64,000 nt of DNA from Natronosalvus hydrolyticus (GCA_025517525.1 JAOPJZ010000008.1:95567-159566); one strand, 5' to 3'. Numbered from the stretch's first letter, positions 43,619 to 53,477 are shown. Notes: a model not told the origin generated them from the letters alone. Program-made: numbers and translations.

Positions 43619-44680
43619 ATGACACTCGAGGGTCGATTCGACGGCGACGTGGTTCGCGTTGCAGGTGACGCTCGCCAGCGATTTCACGACGCTCGCGGCT
43701 ACGGCTATCCGCTCGAGGGCAACGAAATAGCGCTCGCACCGGTCGAAGCCGCCCACCTGTTGTACCGTGGCGATATCGCTGTCGTCGATACGCGCTCTGC
43801 TGACTCCCGAACGCTTGCGTTTCGCGACTTTCTCGCAGGCGATCACGGACCCGACTTCGGCGTCCAGTTTCTCGTCTACGCCGACCTCCGCTCGCGCGGA
43901 TTCTATCTGAGCCCGGCCAGGGAACCGTGGCTCGAGAGCCCCCCAGACGCGGCATTTGCAGTCTTCCCGCGGGGTTCCGGTCCCAGCGATGGAGAAATCG
44001 AGTACGCCCTGCAGGTCGTCGGCGAACGAACCGACCTGTCAGCGACCGACCTCCAGGCGGGCGCACTCGCCGTCGTCGACGAAGAGAGCGAGATTACCTA
44101 CTTCGAGGTGAGTTCACCCGACATTAGCGGCGATAGCGCTTCGTCACTGCCAACGGGAATCGACGCCGACCTGCTCGAAGACCGCGTCGTTGTCTGGAAT
44201 CCACCGGAGACACTGTACGAACGCACTTTTTACGGCCAGCCACTCGAAGGCCGGGAGTACGACCGACCGACGCTCCAGTGTTCGTTGCTCGAGGCAGCCC
44301 ACCTCAGCCGGAACGGCGCACTCGAACTCGATCCCGAACGGGTGCTCGAACGTGGCCGGACCGTCGAGGGCGATCGGTTCGACCGCCGGCTAGCGGTGTA
44401 CACCGCACTGCGAGCGGCAGGGGTCGTTCCGAAAACCGGGTACAAGTTCGGGGCTGATTTCCGAACGTACGCCTCCGTCGAAAGCGTCGACGAACTGGGC
44501 CACTCCGAATTACTGATCAGAGTACATCCGGCCGATCACGTCTTCGAACCGCGAGACATCGCACTCGACGTTCGACTCGCCCACGGCGTCAGGAAGACGA
44601 TGGTGTTCGCACTGGTCGACTCGACGGGACAGGCCGGTGGGACGATCAACTGGCTCGCGTTGACTCGACTGACGCCGTGA
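43619..44680 (+). CDS. endA: tRNA-splicing endonuclease EndA
   Basis: A 353-residue two-repeat archaeal EndA. The C-terminal repeat holds the catalytic triad Tyr-His-Lys: TGYKFGADFRTY, LLIRVHPADHVF and GVRKTMVFALV. The N-terminal repeat (EGNEIALAPVEAAHLLYRG, FRDFLAGDHGPDFGVQFLVYADLRSRGF region) is a catalytically dead pseudo-copy, as usual in halophile EndA. It removes introns from pre-tRNA and pre-rRNA at bulge-helix-bulge structures. ATG 43619 gives the standard start TLEGRFDGD; a longer frame upstream is GC-rich read-through. Confidence 0.9.
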   Translation: MTLEGRFDGDVVRVAGDARQRFHDARGYGYPLEGNEIALAPVEAAHLLYRGDIAVVDTRSADSRTLAFRDFLAGDHGPDFGVQFLVYADLRSRGFYLSPAREPWLESPPDAAFAVFPRGSGPSDGEIEYALQVVGERTDLSATDLQAGALAVVDEESEITYFEVSSPDISGDSASSLPTGIDADLLEDRVVVWNPPETLYERTFYGQPLEGREYDRPTLQCSLLEAAHLSRNGALELDPERVLERGRTVEGDRFDRRLAVYTALRAAGVVPKTGYKFGADFRTYASVESVDELGHSELLIRVHPADHVFEPRDIALDVRLAHGVRKTMVFALVDSTGQAGGTINWLALTRLTP

Positions 44681-44748
44681 AATGACGGTGTGTTGAACAT
44701 ACCCGGTTGGGCAACAACTATTTTAGCCGCCGGGCCCACCCCTCTCTA

Positions 44749-46332
44749 ATGGCAGTTGGTGCAGTCGGCGCGCCGAACGTGCTTGTTCTGGGAGACGCTC
44801 ACGCTGAGGCAATCCTCGAGGCGCTCGAATCCAGACTCTCGCGCGTGAACCTGGTCCACGAGCGACAGCTCGAAAGGGCTCTCGAGCAGTTGAAAACCGA
44901 GGATTTCGCCTGTGTCGTCTGTTCGGCCGCTTGGAACGCACCAGCCCTGTCGACGCTGCTCGAAGCCGTCGACGAACAGCCCGAAAGCGGAGAAGTCGTC
45001 TGTTACATAGAGTCCAAACAGGGGACGGCCCAGTGGGAGTTCGAAGACATTTCCTACCGGCCGGCGACGTTTCACGCGACGGCCAAAGACGTACTGATAG
45101 ACCACGTCGAGCGCTTCGTCACGGAGCGTCATCGAGAGGAGATTATTCGTGCGCTCCAGCGGTCGACGCAGGAACTGTTTCACGCGACATCGACGGACCA
45201 AATCGCCGAGGCAGCCGTCGACACGGCAAACCGACTGCTTGGCCACCCGTTCACGTCCGTCTTTCAGTACACCGAACGCGAAGACGGGTTCGACGTCATT
45301 GCGACGACCGACGAACGGCAAACACACGGCAATCCACCACAGCGAATCCCCGCTGGTGACTCGCTGACTGGCATCGCCTTTGGGAACCAGCGCCCCGTCT
45401 ACTTCGACACCGGAATCGACACCACAACCGACGTCTTCGACGTCGAATCAGTCGACGGCACCTCGTGGCTCGATGAGCTCATCGACCTCGAGGCCATCGA
45501 CATCCGGCCGATCGACGAAAGTGACGTCCTCACCGATCCATCCAACCCCATGTCGTCAGGATTTATCTTTCCACTTGGCACCTACGGCACCCTCGGGGTC
45601 GTCGCCATCGAGCCACAGGCGTTCACCGTCGACGACTTTCGGTTCCTGAGCGTGCTGGCAGACACCACCACGGCGGCACTGGAACGCACCGAACGGGAAC
45701 GAGCCCTCGAGGAAACGAACGACCGTCTCGAGGCGTTTGCGGCCATCGTTTCTCACGACCTGCGGAATCCGTTGGCCGTCGCCACGGGAAAGCTGCAGTT
45801 ACTCGAAGAGGAGTGTGACAGCGACCACATTGAAGGCATCGACGAGGCGCTGGGGCGGATGGACAACCTCATCGAGGACGTCCTCACACTCGTCCGAAAC
45901 GATATCGACGGCGACGACCTCGAGTGGGTATCACTCGGCGTGATCGCCAACCGTGCCTGGGAAACCGTCGACACGGCCGATGCAAGCCTCGAACTCGCCA
46001 CCGATGTGGGTTCCGCCAGGGCGGTCGACGGTCCGCTCCAGGAGCTGTTCGAGAACGTCTTCGACAACGCCGTCACACACGGCGGTACCGACGTCACCGT
46101 TCGTATCGAACCGCTCGAAGCCGGCGGGTTCGCGATCGAAGACGATGGGCAGGGCATCGACGACGTCGACGGTTCCCGGCTGTTCGAGTACGGCTACACC
46201 TCGAGTGGAGCGGGAACCGGACTGGGACTCGCCATCGTCGAGCGAATCGCGTCAGTCTTCGACTGGGAGGTCACCGCCCATACCGGGGCCGATGGGGGAC
46301 TTCGCCTCGAGTTCCAGACCTTCGATCAGTGA
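44749..46332 (+). CDS. GAF-domain sensor histidine kinase
   Basis: A 527-residue soluble kinase. Residues 1-110 look like a receiver-like head without a clear phospho-acceptor (VLVLGDAHAEAILEALES). A GAF domain covers about 140-310 (HPFTSVFQYTEREDGFD to GFIFPLGTYGTLGVV). HisKA has the phospho-His in AAIVSHDLRNPLAVATG, and the ATPase shows N-box LFENVFDNAVTHGG, IEDDGQGID and GTGLGLAIVERI. No membrane helix. ATG 44749 is preferred over TTG 44707. No response regulator is adjacent, so the signalling partner is unknown. Core-like GC and codon use. Confidence 0.85.
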   Translation: MAVGAVGAPNVLVLGDAHAEAILEALESRLSRVNLVHERQLERALEQLKTEDFACVVCSAAWNAPALSTLLEAVDEQPESGEVVCYIESKQGTAQWEFEDISYRPATFHATAKDVLIDHVERFVTERHREEIIRALQRSTQELFHATSTDQIAEAAVDTANRLLGHPFTSVFQYTEREDGFDVIATTDERQTHGNPPQRIPAGDSLTGIAFGNQRPVYFDTGIDTTTDVFDVESVDGTSWLDELIDLEAIDIRPIDESDVLTDPSNPMSSGFIFPLGTYGTLGVVAIEPQAFTVDDFRFLSVLADTTTAALERTERERALEETNDRLEAFAAIVSHDLRNPLAVATGKLQLLEEECDSDHIEGIDEALGRMDNLIEDVLTLVRNDIDGDDLEWVSLGVIANRAWETVDTADASLELATDVGSARAVDGPLQELFENVFDNAVTHGGTDVTVRIEPLEAGGFAIEDDGQGIDDVDGSRLFEYGYTSSGAGTGLGLAIVERIASVFDWEVTAHTGADGGLRLEFQTFDQ

Positions 46333-46474
46333 CTCGAGAGTACTACGCAGTTACAAAAACGGAGCGTTTCGAGGGGTTACAACACCGCGTGTCTCATACG
46401 GTTTGCTGTCGTCTCTGACGGTAATTTCCGACTCGGTATGGGTAATCACCGACAAAAAGTTACAGTAAACCGTA

Positions 46475-46792
46475 TCAGTTCTGGTTGTATCCGTGGCCGA
46501 TGTACAACGCGAAGACGTTGAGTACCAACAGCGTGACGAAAGCCAGCGCCACAGATGCACTGCCCAGTCCGTTCACGAGGAGGGGGACGTACAGGAACGG
46601 GAGAGCAATCGCAATCCAGAAGCTCAGGAACTGCGCTGGTGATCTGAGCGTGCTGGCCAGTCGGCGTACACGCGAGCCATAGCGGCAAACGGTTTCCGGT
46701 GGTGAGAGGGAGGGCGATTCGTTCGAAAGCGGGGATGAGCTGGACACGGGTAATCTCCTCGAGTTACTCGAGACATTCACTGCACACATCAT
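46475..46792 (-). CDS. Small two-helix membrane protein
   Basis: A 105-residue protein with a Ser/Pro-rich head and two hydrophobic helices at the C-terminus (FLSFWIAIALPFLYVPLLV and ALAFVTLLVLNVFALYIG). No family recognised, though the helix pair resembles small conserved haloarchaeal membrane proteins. The start is uncertain: ATG 46792 or 46789 both sit very close to a TATA-like run, and a shorter form starting nearer the helices is possible. A 200-bp gap with AT-rich runs separates it from hisB. Confidence 0.5.
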   Translation of the reverse strand: MMCAVNVSSNSRRLPVSSSSPLSNESPSLSPPETVCRYGSRVRRLASTLRSPAQFLSFWIAIALPFLYVPLLVNGLGSASVALAFVTLLVLNVFALYIGHGYNQN

Positions 46793-47000
46793 ATAGCCAA
46801 TCGAACATTGGCGTGTTTTCAGTCGTTTTCACCACCGATATGGAAACCATATATCGTTTTTAGACACTCTCATAATAGCCTAGACGTTTTAAAACACTCT
46901 TAGAACACGTTTTGTGGGATTTGACAGTATCGGCTAGCTCGAGCGGAAATACTACCACCTCGAACGCAATCGCCTTGTAGGTTCGCGAACACACTCCCCT

Positions 47001-47588
47001 ATGAGCCAGCGAACGGCGACCGTCTCGCGCACGACGGGCGAGACGTCGATCGAGTGTACCCTGACCGTCGACGGCACCGGCGAATCGACCGTCGATACCG
47101 GTATCGGCTTTTTCGATCACATGTGTAGCGCGTTCGCCAAGCACGGGTTGTTCGATCTCGAACTGACGTGTGATGGTGACCTCGAGGTCGACGATCACCA
47201 CACGGTCGAAGACGTTGCAATCGTCCTCGGGCAGGCGTTCGACGACGCACTTGGGGATCGATCGGGTATCGTCCGGTATGCCGACCGACGGGTCCCACTC
47301 GACGAGGCAGTCGCCGATGCCGTCGTCGACGTAAGTGGTCGTCCGCGGTTTTATTTCGAGGGCGCGTTTTCACAGGAGCAAATCGGCGGATTCACGAGCG
47401 ACATGGCGCGTCACTTCGCCGAGTCGCTGGCGATGCACGCCGGCGTGACCCTCCATCTATCAGTCGACGGCGAAAATGCCCACCACGAGGTGGAGGCACT
47501 GTTCAAAACGCTCGCTCGGACGCTCGACGACGCAACTCGACTCGACGAGCGACGGGAGGGAACGCCGAGCACGAAAGGGACCTTATAA
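47001..47588 (+). CDS. hisB: Imidazoleglycerol-phosphate dehydratase HisB
   Basis: A 195-residue HisB of the monofunctional type. It starts [20 protein letters not shown] and has the metal-binding motifs [40 protein letters not shown] and [19 protein letters not shown]. It catalyses step six of histidine synthesis, Mn2+-dependent dehydration of imidazole glycerol phosphate. ATG 47001. No other his genes are near, as is common in haloarchaea. The downstream gene converges with only 5 nt between stops. Confidence 0.95.
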   Translation: MSQRTATVSRTTGETSIECTLTVDGTGESTVDTGIGFFDHMCSAFAKHGLFDLELTCDGDLEVDDHHTVEDVAIVLGQAFDDALGDRSGIVRYADRRVPLDEAVADAVVDVSGRPRFYFEGAFSQEQIGGFTSDMARHFAESLAMHAGVTLHLSVDGENAHHEVEALFKTLARTLDDATRLDERREGTPSTKGTL

Positions 47589-47593
47589 CAGCG

Positions 47594-48295
47594 TCAGGCT
47601 CGGCGGAGTTTGCCGCCCGATTCGACGAGTTCACCCTGTTCGATCGCGTACTCGATGATCGCATCGACTTCGTGGCGCTCGAGGTCGTAGGCACCCGCAG
47701 CAAGCCCCTCGACGTCGGCTCGAGCCATCGGGAACTCGCGGTTGCGGAGGAGACGCCGAACTTTTCCGTAGGCACGTGGCGGCGTAGAAGATTCGTCAGC
47801 CGTTTCGTCTCCCGTGCTCGAGTCAGGCTTTGGGGAGACCGGTTCGTCACTCGAGCCCCCCGTGTCGCCGTCGTTCGCCTGGGCTGCGCCGGCCTCGTTT
47901 TCCTCGGTGGCTGTAGAATCGTCGCTCGGGGCAGAACCGGGCTCGAGCAACACGCCGCCAGGTTCGTCGTTCAGGGGCGCGTTGGGTTTGCCCCGCTCGC
48001 TCCCATCCACAGCAGGCCCGTTTCCGTCCACACCGTTCCCATCCGCAGTATCCCGCTCCGACTCGAGCGAAGCCGACTGGCTCGAGTCGACAGCCCCAGT
48101 CGCCCTGCCGGCTCGTGAGCCCCCAGTAGCTCGCTCGAGCAGTGGCTCCAACAGTGTCTCGAGCCGCTGTTGGCACGACTCACACAGTGCCGTCCGTCGT
48201 TGTTCTCGTTCGCTGGGCTCGAGCGATTCGGGAACGATTTCGAAGACGCCAACGGCTGGCTCACTGCAGAAATCACAGGTGTTGACTGCGCGCAT
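47594..48295 (-). CDS. Zinc-finger protein with acidic linker and winged-helix-like tail
   Basis: A 233-residue protein. An N-terminal zinc finger (CDFCSEPAVGVF, then ALCESCQQRLETLLEP) is followed by about 110 residues of low-complexity Asp/Glu/Ser/Gly sequence. The C-terminal 60 residues (YGKVRRLLRNREFPMARADV, AIIEYAIEQGELVESGGKL) look like a small folded domain. ATG 48295; the open frame continues upstream but only as GC-rich read-through. I recognise it as a haloarchaeal conserved protein without a known role. Convergent with hisB, divergent from the ACT-domain gene. Confidence 0.6.
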   Translation of the reverse strand: MRAVNTCDFCSEPAVGVFEIVPESLEPSEREQRRTALCESCQQRLETLLEPLLERATGGSRAGRATGAVDSSQSASLESERDTADGNGVDGNGPAVDGSERGKPNAPLNDEPGGVLLEPGSAPSDDSTATEENEAGAAQANDGDTGGSSDEPVSPKPDSSTGDETADESSTPPRAYGKVRRLLRNREFPMARADVEGLAAGAYDLERHEVDAIIEYAIEQGELVESGGKLRRA

Positions 48296-48518
48296 ACCCC
48301 CGCATTTCGGTGCAGATGATAAAAACGTGGCCACCACGGCCGGGTTCGAACCCGCGGTTTCTCGTAGCCTTCCCCGCACTGCTCGAGTCTCGATATCCCC
48401 CAGACGAAAGGGTTCGAGTCTCGATATCCCCCAGATGAGCGAGTTCGACCGGTCCAAGCAACCTCGAGAGTCGATCACGTATCATTATACGGACGGGCCC
48501 GTACTATCCGGGAGACGA

Positions 48519-49022
48519 ATGTTCGACGAAATCATGGAGAAGTTCGAGGGGTCACCGAGCCAGCAGGCGGTGATTCGCCTGTTGCTCGAGCGTGGGTTCT
48601 CCGTCAACGACGACGGGCGGGTCGTCTCCGGCGGCATCGAAATTCCGAACACCGGTATCGCACGCGAGATTGACGTCGACCGACGGGTCGTCGACTCGAC
48701 GACCGACGTCATCCTCGAGGATCCCGAACTCCGGCGCATCTTTCAGAACATCTCGCAAGTGCCCAGTTTGATGGACCTGGCCCCGGTGCTCGATCTGACG
48801 GTCCTGTCCGTCGAGGTTGCCGACGCCGAACAGAAAGGCATCGTCGCCGCGGTCACCGGCGTACTCGCGGACAACGACGTCTCGATTCGCCAGACGATCA
48901 GCGAAGACCCCGAGTTCACCGACGAACCTCGGCTCCATCTGGTAACCGATCAAGAACTCCCTGGCGACGTGATCACCGACCTGCGCGCGCTGCCGTTCGT
49001 TCGCACGCTCGAGATTCAGTGA
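48519..49022 (+). CDS. ACT-domain amino-acid-binding regulator
   Basis: A 167-residue protein. The N-terminal helix-turn-helix reads SPSQQAVIRLLLERGFSVND and a middle ITNTGIAREIDVDRRVVDST-type region; the C-terminal ACT domain is VLSVEVADAEQKGIVAAVTGV, LADNDVSIRQTISEDPEF. It belongs to the archaeal HTH-ACT regulators of amino-acid metabolism (COG2150 type). ATG 48519 is chosen; an AT-rich TATA-like CGTATCATTATACGG lies about 30 nt upstream. The ligand is unknown. Nearness to hisB may be accidental. Confidence 0.78.
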   Translation: MFDEIMEKFEGSPSQQAVIRLLLERGFSVNDDGRVVSGGIEIPNTGIAREIDVDRRVVDSTTDVILEDPELRRIFQNISQVPSLMDLAPVLDLTVLSVEVADAEQKGIVAAVTGVLADNDVSIRQTISEDPEFTDEPRLHLVTDQELPGDVITDLRALPFVRTLEIQ

Positions 49023-49028
49023 CGAAAA

Positions 49029-49457
49029 TTATTGGACTGGCTCTTCCATTCGGGCCCAGCCGATGGCGTCGAGGACGACGACGCGGTCGTCGTACCGGAC
49101 GTAAACCCCGTTGTGACCATCGTCGCTTTCGTAGTACGGCAGCGACCGACGGAGTCCGTCGACGATATCCCACGCGCCCTCGCGCTCGAGCGTGACGTGC
49201 TCCCACTCCTCGCGAGCGTCGTATCGGATCGCCCGCCGGATGGCTCGGCCGACCCCGGGCAGTTCGCGAAGGCGCTCGCTCGAGGCGTCGATGACGGTTG
49301 CTTCGGTAGGAATTTCCTCGACAATGCGCGCGCCAACGTCTGCCTTCGGCTGGCCGATTGACCCATCGCTGCTACGGGACCTGAGGAGGTAGCCAGCGAC
49401 GGTCGCCCCGCCGACTGCCAGCAGCGAGAGTGCGACGTTTTTACCCCTGAGCATCAT
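49029..49457 (-). CDS. Hypothetical protein with N-terminal membrane helix
   Basis: A 142-residue protein with a membrane anchor at residues 8-26 (VALSLLAVGGATVAGYLL) and a charged outside or cytoplasmic domain (VDASSERLRELPGVGRAIRR, PYYESDDGHNGVYVRYDDRV). The segment LRELPGVGRAIRRA resembles a helix-hairpin-helix, but I would not infer DNA binding from it. Convergent with the ACT-domain gene. No family recognised. Confidence 0.55.
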   Translation of the reverse strand: MMLRGKNVALSLLAVGGATVAGYLLRSRSSDGSIGQPKADVGARIVEEIPTEATVIDASSERLRELPGVGRAIRRAIRYDAREEWEHVTLEREGAWDIVDGLRRSLPYYESDDGHNGVYVRYDDRVVVLDAIGWARMEEPVQ

Positions 49458-49609
49458 AGCGCTATCTTACAGCAATCGACTAAGTATCTTTCGCAAGCAT
49501 TTATTTTAATGACATTTCAATTTCGGAGCGATATGTAGCTGATTCAGGCGACTCCGCTCGTAAATCGTCGAATAAACGCGAAAACGAACAGTTATTCTCG
49601 CTCGAGAAA

Positions 49610-50089
49610 TCAAAGCCGGTGCACGAACCCGGTCGTAATGAGGCCGCCAACGATGAGCAAGAGGATGCCGATAACGGCCGCCGCACGGAACATCGGCAAC
49701 GCGTTCTGGGCCGGCTCGCGGAGTTTTTTGCCGTTTAGCCCCGACTCGAAGCGTTTCGCTCCGATTTCGACCAGCGCAGCGAGGGCCACCCAGAGAACGA
49801 GCATCAAGATGACGAGTTGACCGTTCGTCGAACTGAACAGACTTGGGCCACCCTCGCCGTCGAAGCTGTACAGGACGCCCGCGAGGTGGCCACCCGTCAC
49901 CAGGAGGACGACTGCACTCACACGCGAAAGCATCGTCAGCTTCGAGGAGAGTACCTCGAGCGGTTTGGTCGTGTTGAACGCTCCATCCCGAGCCAGCGGT
50001 AAGACAACAAAGGCGACGTAAAAGACGCTGCCCGCCCACACGGCGGCAAACACCAGGTGGACGATTCGCGAGACGGCATCGACAGGCAT
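49610..50089 (-). CDS. CopD-like four-helix membrane protein
   Basis: A 159-residue protein with four membrane helices: IVHLVFAAVWAGSVFYVAF with an early His, LSRVSAVVLLVTGGHLAGVL with a second His, LVILMLVLWVALAALVEI, and AAAVIGILLLIVGGLITTGF. This pattern is that of the CopD/DUF2269-like group, where His residues may bind heme or copper. ATG 50089 fits the first helix; upstream sequence is not protein-like. It sits in a run of minus-strand genes with about 100 nt gaps. The substrate cannot be told. Confidence 0.65.
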   Translation of the reverse strand: MPVDAVSRIVHLVFAAVWAGSVFYVAFVVLPLARDGAFNTTKPLEVLSSKLTMLSRVSAVVLLVTGGHLAGVLYSFDGEGGPSLFSSTNGQLVILMLVLWVALAALVEIGAKRFESGLNGKKLREPAQNALPMFRAAAVIGILLLIVGGLITTGFVHRL

Positions 50090-50186
50090 ACCCGACCCTT
50101 GTGGAGCAACCGTATTAGCATTGTGACTTTCGCCGGTACGGGAATGTCCGGCCACCAGAGAACACACTCGAGACGGCTTTCGCGCA

Positions 50187-50738
50187 TCACTCGAGCCAGT
50201 CAGGTGTCCACTCGATGAGTCGGCGGCGAAGCAGCGCGTAAATCACCGAGACGACGACCAGTGTGAGGATGACCGTTCTGAGGAGTCCATCGAACACGAA
50301 CAGCGGAACGACCGCAAGTGAAACGGCCAGGACGGCGTCTTCCGGCGCACCGTCGTAACGAATCCAGCGACGAGGACGGAGCCACCGACCGCGGACGTGG
50401 TCATAGACTGCGCGGTCGGTCGGATTCGTCCACGGATCCATTTCGGGGCCGCCGCCAGCGGCGTCACTGACTGCGTGGACCCACGCCGTGAGCGCGAACG
50501 CCGCAAGGAATGCGGTGAGCGCTGACGGGAACAGGAGTGTGACGGCGAGTAGCGGGACGGCGAACGCACCACCCACGAACGGAAAATGAAAGGTACGGCG
50601 GTGTGTGAACACGAGGTCGAAATCGGGGGCGAGGCCGCCGATAATCGCCCCCACAGCGAGAGCGGTGGCCAGTTCCGGAACGGTGTACGCGACGGGCGCG
50701 ACGAGGGCCAGTCCGACGAACACGTGGGTTGTCGCCAT
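50187..50738 (-). CDS. YdjM-like membrane-bound metal-dependent hydrolase
   Basis: A 183-residue membrane protein of the YdjM/DUF457 group. It has the early His of ATTHVFVGLAL, GGLAPDFDLVFTHRRTFHFP with Asp and His ligands, and AWVHAVSDAAGGG, all typical of this predicted Zn-dependent inner-membrane hydrolase family. Four or more hydrophobic segments. ATG 50738 (or 50741). The biochemical reaction is not known for the family; some members respond to DNA damage in bacteria. Confidence 0.78.
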   Translation of the reverse strand: MATTHVFVGLALVAPVAYTVPELATALAVGAIIGGLAPDFDLVFTHRRTFHFPFVGGAFAVPLLAVTLLFPSALTAFLAAFALTAWVHAVSDAAGGGPEMDPWTNPTDRAVYDHVRGRWLRPRRWIRYDGAPEDAVLAVSLAVVPLFVFDGLLRTVILTLVVVSVIYALLRRRLIEWTPDWLE

Positions 50739-50798
50739 CATCGCAGTGGTAGCCTTACAATTGCACGCAGTAAAACGGTATGCCAACCGGAAGGCACA

Positions 50799-51278
50799 CT
50801 AGAGATTTTCGCCTTGATAGCTCCCGTCGTAGGTGGATTCGTGCTCGGCCTTCGCGAAGACGAGTTGTGCAATCCGGGCCCCACGCTCGAGTTCGATGTC
50901 GTGGTGGACCTGCAACAGTCCCTCCCCACGACCCTCGTACCCGGCATCCCAGACCGCGGTGTTGAGCATACAGGAATTGCGCATGAGCGACGACCGCGGA
51001 TAGACGAATCCGATGTGGCCGTTCGGGATTCGGATTCGCTCACTGTATCGGACGACGTAGGAACCCGCAGGCAAATAGTAACTATCGGGGTCTTTCTGCT
51101 CGAGTTGTTCGAGCGGGCGGGCAACGCGATCCCCGATCTCTTTGTCCGCTTTGGTGATACGACCCGGCTCGAGTTGTTCGAACACGACGTCGAGGGTCAG
51201 ATCGACGCCGTTTGGCTGTACCTGTTCGCCGGTCGTCGGCGACACGTGGCTGGCGACGAACTCGCCGGAACGGTACAT
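50799..51278 (-). CDS. dUTPase/dCTP deaminase family protein
   Basis: A 159-residue nucleotidohydrolase. The motifs are VQPNGVDLTLDVVFEQL, FVYPRSSLMRNSCMLN (motif with conserved Ser/Arg), AVWDAGYEGRGEGLLQVHH (Asp and Tyr, substrate pocket) and ARIAQLVFAKAEH. Length and motifs fit the archaeal deoxyuridine triphosphate nucleotidohydrolase/Dcd group, which keeps dUTP out of DNA. Whether it hydrolyses dUTP or deaminates dCTP cannot be decided here. ATG 51278. Confidence 0.85.
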   Translation of the reverse strand: MYRSGEFVASHVSPTTGEQVQPNGVDLTLDVVFEQLEPGRITKADKEIGDRVARPLEQLEQKDPDSYYLPAGSYVVRYSERIRIPNGHIGFVYPRSSLMRNSCMLNTAVWDAGYEGRGEGLLQVHHDIELERGARIAQLVFAKAEHESTYDGSYQGENL

Positions 51279-51509
51279 ACAGACTCCACCTCGAGGGACG
51301 GACAAAAGCGTATCGCGTTCGGATACAGCGGATCCGCTCGAATAACAGACTCTCGAGGAAGACACACTGTCAGCAAACGAAAAGTGACCGAGCGTCCAGG
51401 ATGAGCGCAAAAGTTGCGGCGAGCGTTCTCGAGATCCGGAAATTCACATGGTTGATCGGGATAGAAACACGCTGGATTTATCAGGCAGGAAAGCCCACTT
51501 TTTGGTGCT

Positions 51510-53477
51510 ATGGGACAGACGCTTACCGAGAAAATTCTCGAAGATCACCTCATCGAGGGCGAACTCGAAACCGGCGAAGAGATCGGAATCGAGATCGACC
51601 AGGTGCTGACACAGGACACCACGGGAACGATGGTCTGGCTCCAGTTCGAAGCGATGGGACTGGACGAGGTCCAGACCGAACTCGCCGCACAGTACTGTGA
51701 CCACCAGACCTACCAGTTCGACTTCAAAAACACCGACGACCACCGTTTCCTGCGTTCTGCTGCCGGCACGTTCGGGGCACACTTCTCTCGCCCCGGTAAC
51801 GGCATCTGTCACAACGTCCACCGAGAGAACTTCGCCGCCCCCGGCAAGACCTTGCTCGGCTCCGACAGCCACACCCCAACCCCCGGCGGGATGGGCGAAC
51901 TGGCCATCGGCGCCGGCGGTATCGACATCACCGTCGCCATGGGTGGCGCACCGTACTACATCGAGATGCCCGAAATCGTCGAGGTCCGTCTCGAGGGCGA
52001 ACTCCCCGAGTGGGCCACCGCCAAAGACGTCATCCTCGAGATGCTCCGACGGCTGTCCGTGAAAGGCGGCGTCGGCAAAATCCTCGAGTACACCGGTCCC
52101 GGTGCGGAGTCGCTCACGGCCCCCGAGCGGATGACCATCACCAATATGGGAACCGAACTCGGCGCCACCACCTCTATTTTCGGCACCGACGAGCAGACCA
52201 AAGACTACCTCGAGCGCGTCGACCGCGGCGAGGAGTACGTCGAACTCCAGCCCGACGACGACGCCGAGTACGACGACCAGATCGTCGTCGACCTCTCGGA
52301 CCTCGAGCCGCTGATCGCCGAACCATCGATGCCCGACAAGGTCGTTCCCGTCCGCGAGGTCGCCGGCCAGTCCGTCGAACAGGTCATCGTCGGCTCCTGT
52401 ACCAACGGCGGCTACGAGGACATCCTCCCCGTTGCGAAGATGCTCGAGGGGCGCGAAACCTCGATGGAAACGGAAACCATCGTCGCCCCCGGCTCCAAGC
52501 AAGCCTCCGAAATGCTCGCCCGCAAGGGCTGGGTCGCCGAAATGATGGCCGCCGGCGTCAACTTCTCGGAGGCCACCTGCGGTGCCTGTATCGGTATCGG
52601 CCACGTTCCCGCGAGCGATTCCGTCTCGCTGCGAACGTTCAACCGTAACTTCGAGGGCCGTTCGGGCATCGAAGACGACAACGTCTACCTCTGTTCGCCG
52701 GAAGTCGCTGCCGCCGCAGCCCTCAAAGGCGAAATCGTCGACCCACGAGACCTGGCCGACGAACTCGGCGACCTCGAGGCCCCCGGCGTCGAACTCCCCG
52801 AGAAGTACGACGGCTCGAAGACCGATCTCATCGCTCCAGACGAGGCCGTCGACGACGAGCTCATCAAGGGCCCGAACATCGGCGATGTGCCGATTCGCGG
52901 CCAGTTGGACGCCGACATCGCCGGCGAAGCCCTGCTCAAGATGGGGGACAACATCACGACCGATCACATCATTCCGGCGACCCAGGACATCCTGATGTAC
53001 CGGTCGAACGTCCCGAAACTGAGCGAGTTCACGCTCTCTCGGGTCGACGACACCTTCGCCGACCGCGCGCTCGAGGCCGACGGCGGCTTCCTCGTCGCCG
53101 GCGAGAACTACGGCCAGGGTTCCTCGCGAGAACACGCCGCGCTCTGTCCGATGTATCTCGGCATCGAGGCGGTGCTCGCCCAGAGCTTCGCCCGGATCCA
53201 CCGCGCGAACCTCTTTAATTTCGGTATCGTCCCGCTGACGATCGACGAGGACACCTACGACGCAATCGATCAGGGTGACGACCTCGAGATCGTCGACGAC
53301 GTCTATCAGGCCGTCACGAGCGGTCAAGAAGAGTTCACCGTCCGCGTCAACGGCGACGAGTACACGGCGACGCTCGACGCCTCCGAGCGAGAACGCGACA
53401 TTCTCGCCGCCGGCGGCAAACTCGCCTGGACGAGAGCCCAGGCCGAAGACTCGGGCGCAGCGCCTGCGGACGACTGA
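51510..53477 (+). CDS. acn: Aconitate hydratase
   Basis: A 655-residue aconitase of the mitochondrial-like/archaeal type. The Fe-S cysteines lie in IVGSCTNGGYEDI and NFSEATCGACIGIGHV. Other markers are LLGSDSHTPTPGGMGELAIG, the swivelling-domain GENYGQGSSREHAAL and GIEAVLAQSFARIHRANLFN. It isomerises citrate to isocitrate in the TCA cycle. ATG 51510. Long open frames on the opposite strand are GC-driven artefacts. It is followed by a strong inverted repeat at 53602-53629. Confidence 0.95.
   Translation: MGQTLTEKILEDHLIEGELETGEEIGIEIDQVLTQDTTGTMVWLQFEAMGLDEVQTELAAQYCDHQTYQFDFKNTDDHRFLRSAAGTFGAHFSRPGNGICHNVHRENFAAPGKTLLGSDSHTPTPGGMGELAIGAGGIDITVAMGGAPYYIEMPEIVEVRLEGELPEWATAKDVILEMLRRLSVKGGVGKILEYTGPGAESLTAPERMTITNMGTELGATTSIFGTDEQTKDYLERVDRGEEYVELQPDDDAEYDDQIVVDLSDLEPLIAEPSMPDKVVPVREVAGQSVEQVIVGSCTNGGYEDILPVAKMLEGRETSMETETIVAPGSKQASEMLARKGWVAEMMAAGVNFSEATCGACIGIGHVPASDSVSLRTFNRNFEGRSGIEDDNVYLCSPEVAAAAALKGEIVDPRDLADELGDLEAPGVELPEKYDGSKTDLIAPDEAVDDELIKGPNIGDVPIRGQLDADIAGEALLKMGDNITTDHIIPATQDILMYRSNVPKLSEFTLSRVDDTFADRALEADGGFLVAGENYGQGSSREHAALCPMYLGIEAVLAQSFARIHRANLFNFGIVPLTIDEDTYDAIDQGDDLEIVDDVYQAVTSGQEEFTVRVNGDEYTATLDASERERDILAAGGKLAWTRAQAEDSGAAPADD

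Noticed and set aside
48330..48400. GGGTTCGAACCC resembling a tRNA T-arm
   Set aside because: The T-stem does not pair over five bases on either strand and no anticodon or D-arm could be fitted.
50586..51404. Plus-strand frame over the YdjM-like and dUTPase genes
   Set aside because: It crosses two well-supported genes on the other strand.
51444..53327. Open frame of over 600 codons opposite aconitase
   Set aside because: GC-rich codon bias of acn leaves the antisense frame open; its product is Val/Asp/Gly-biased with no domain.
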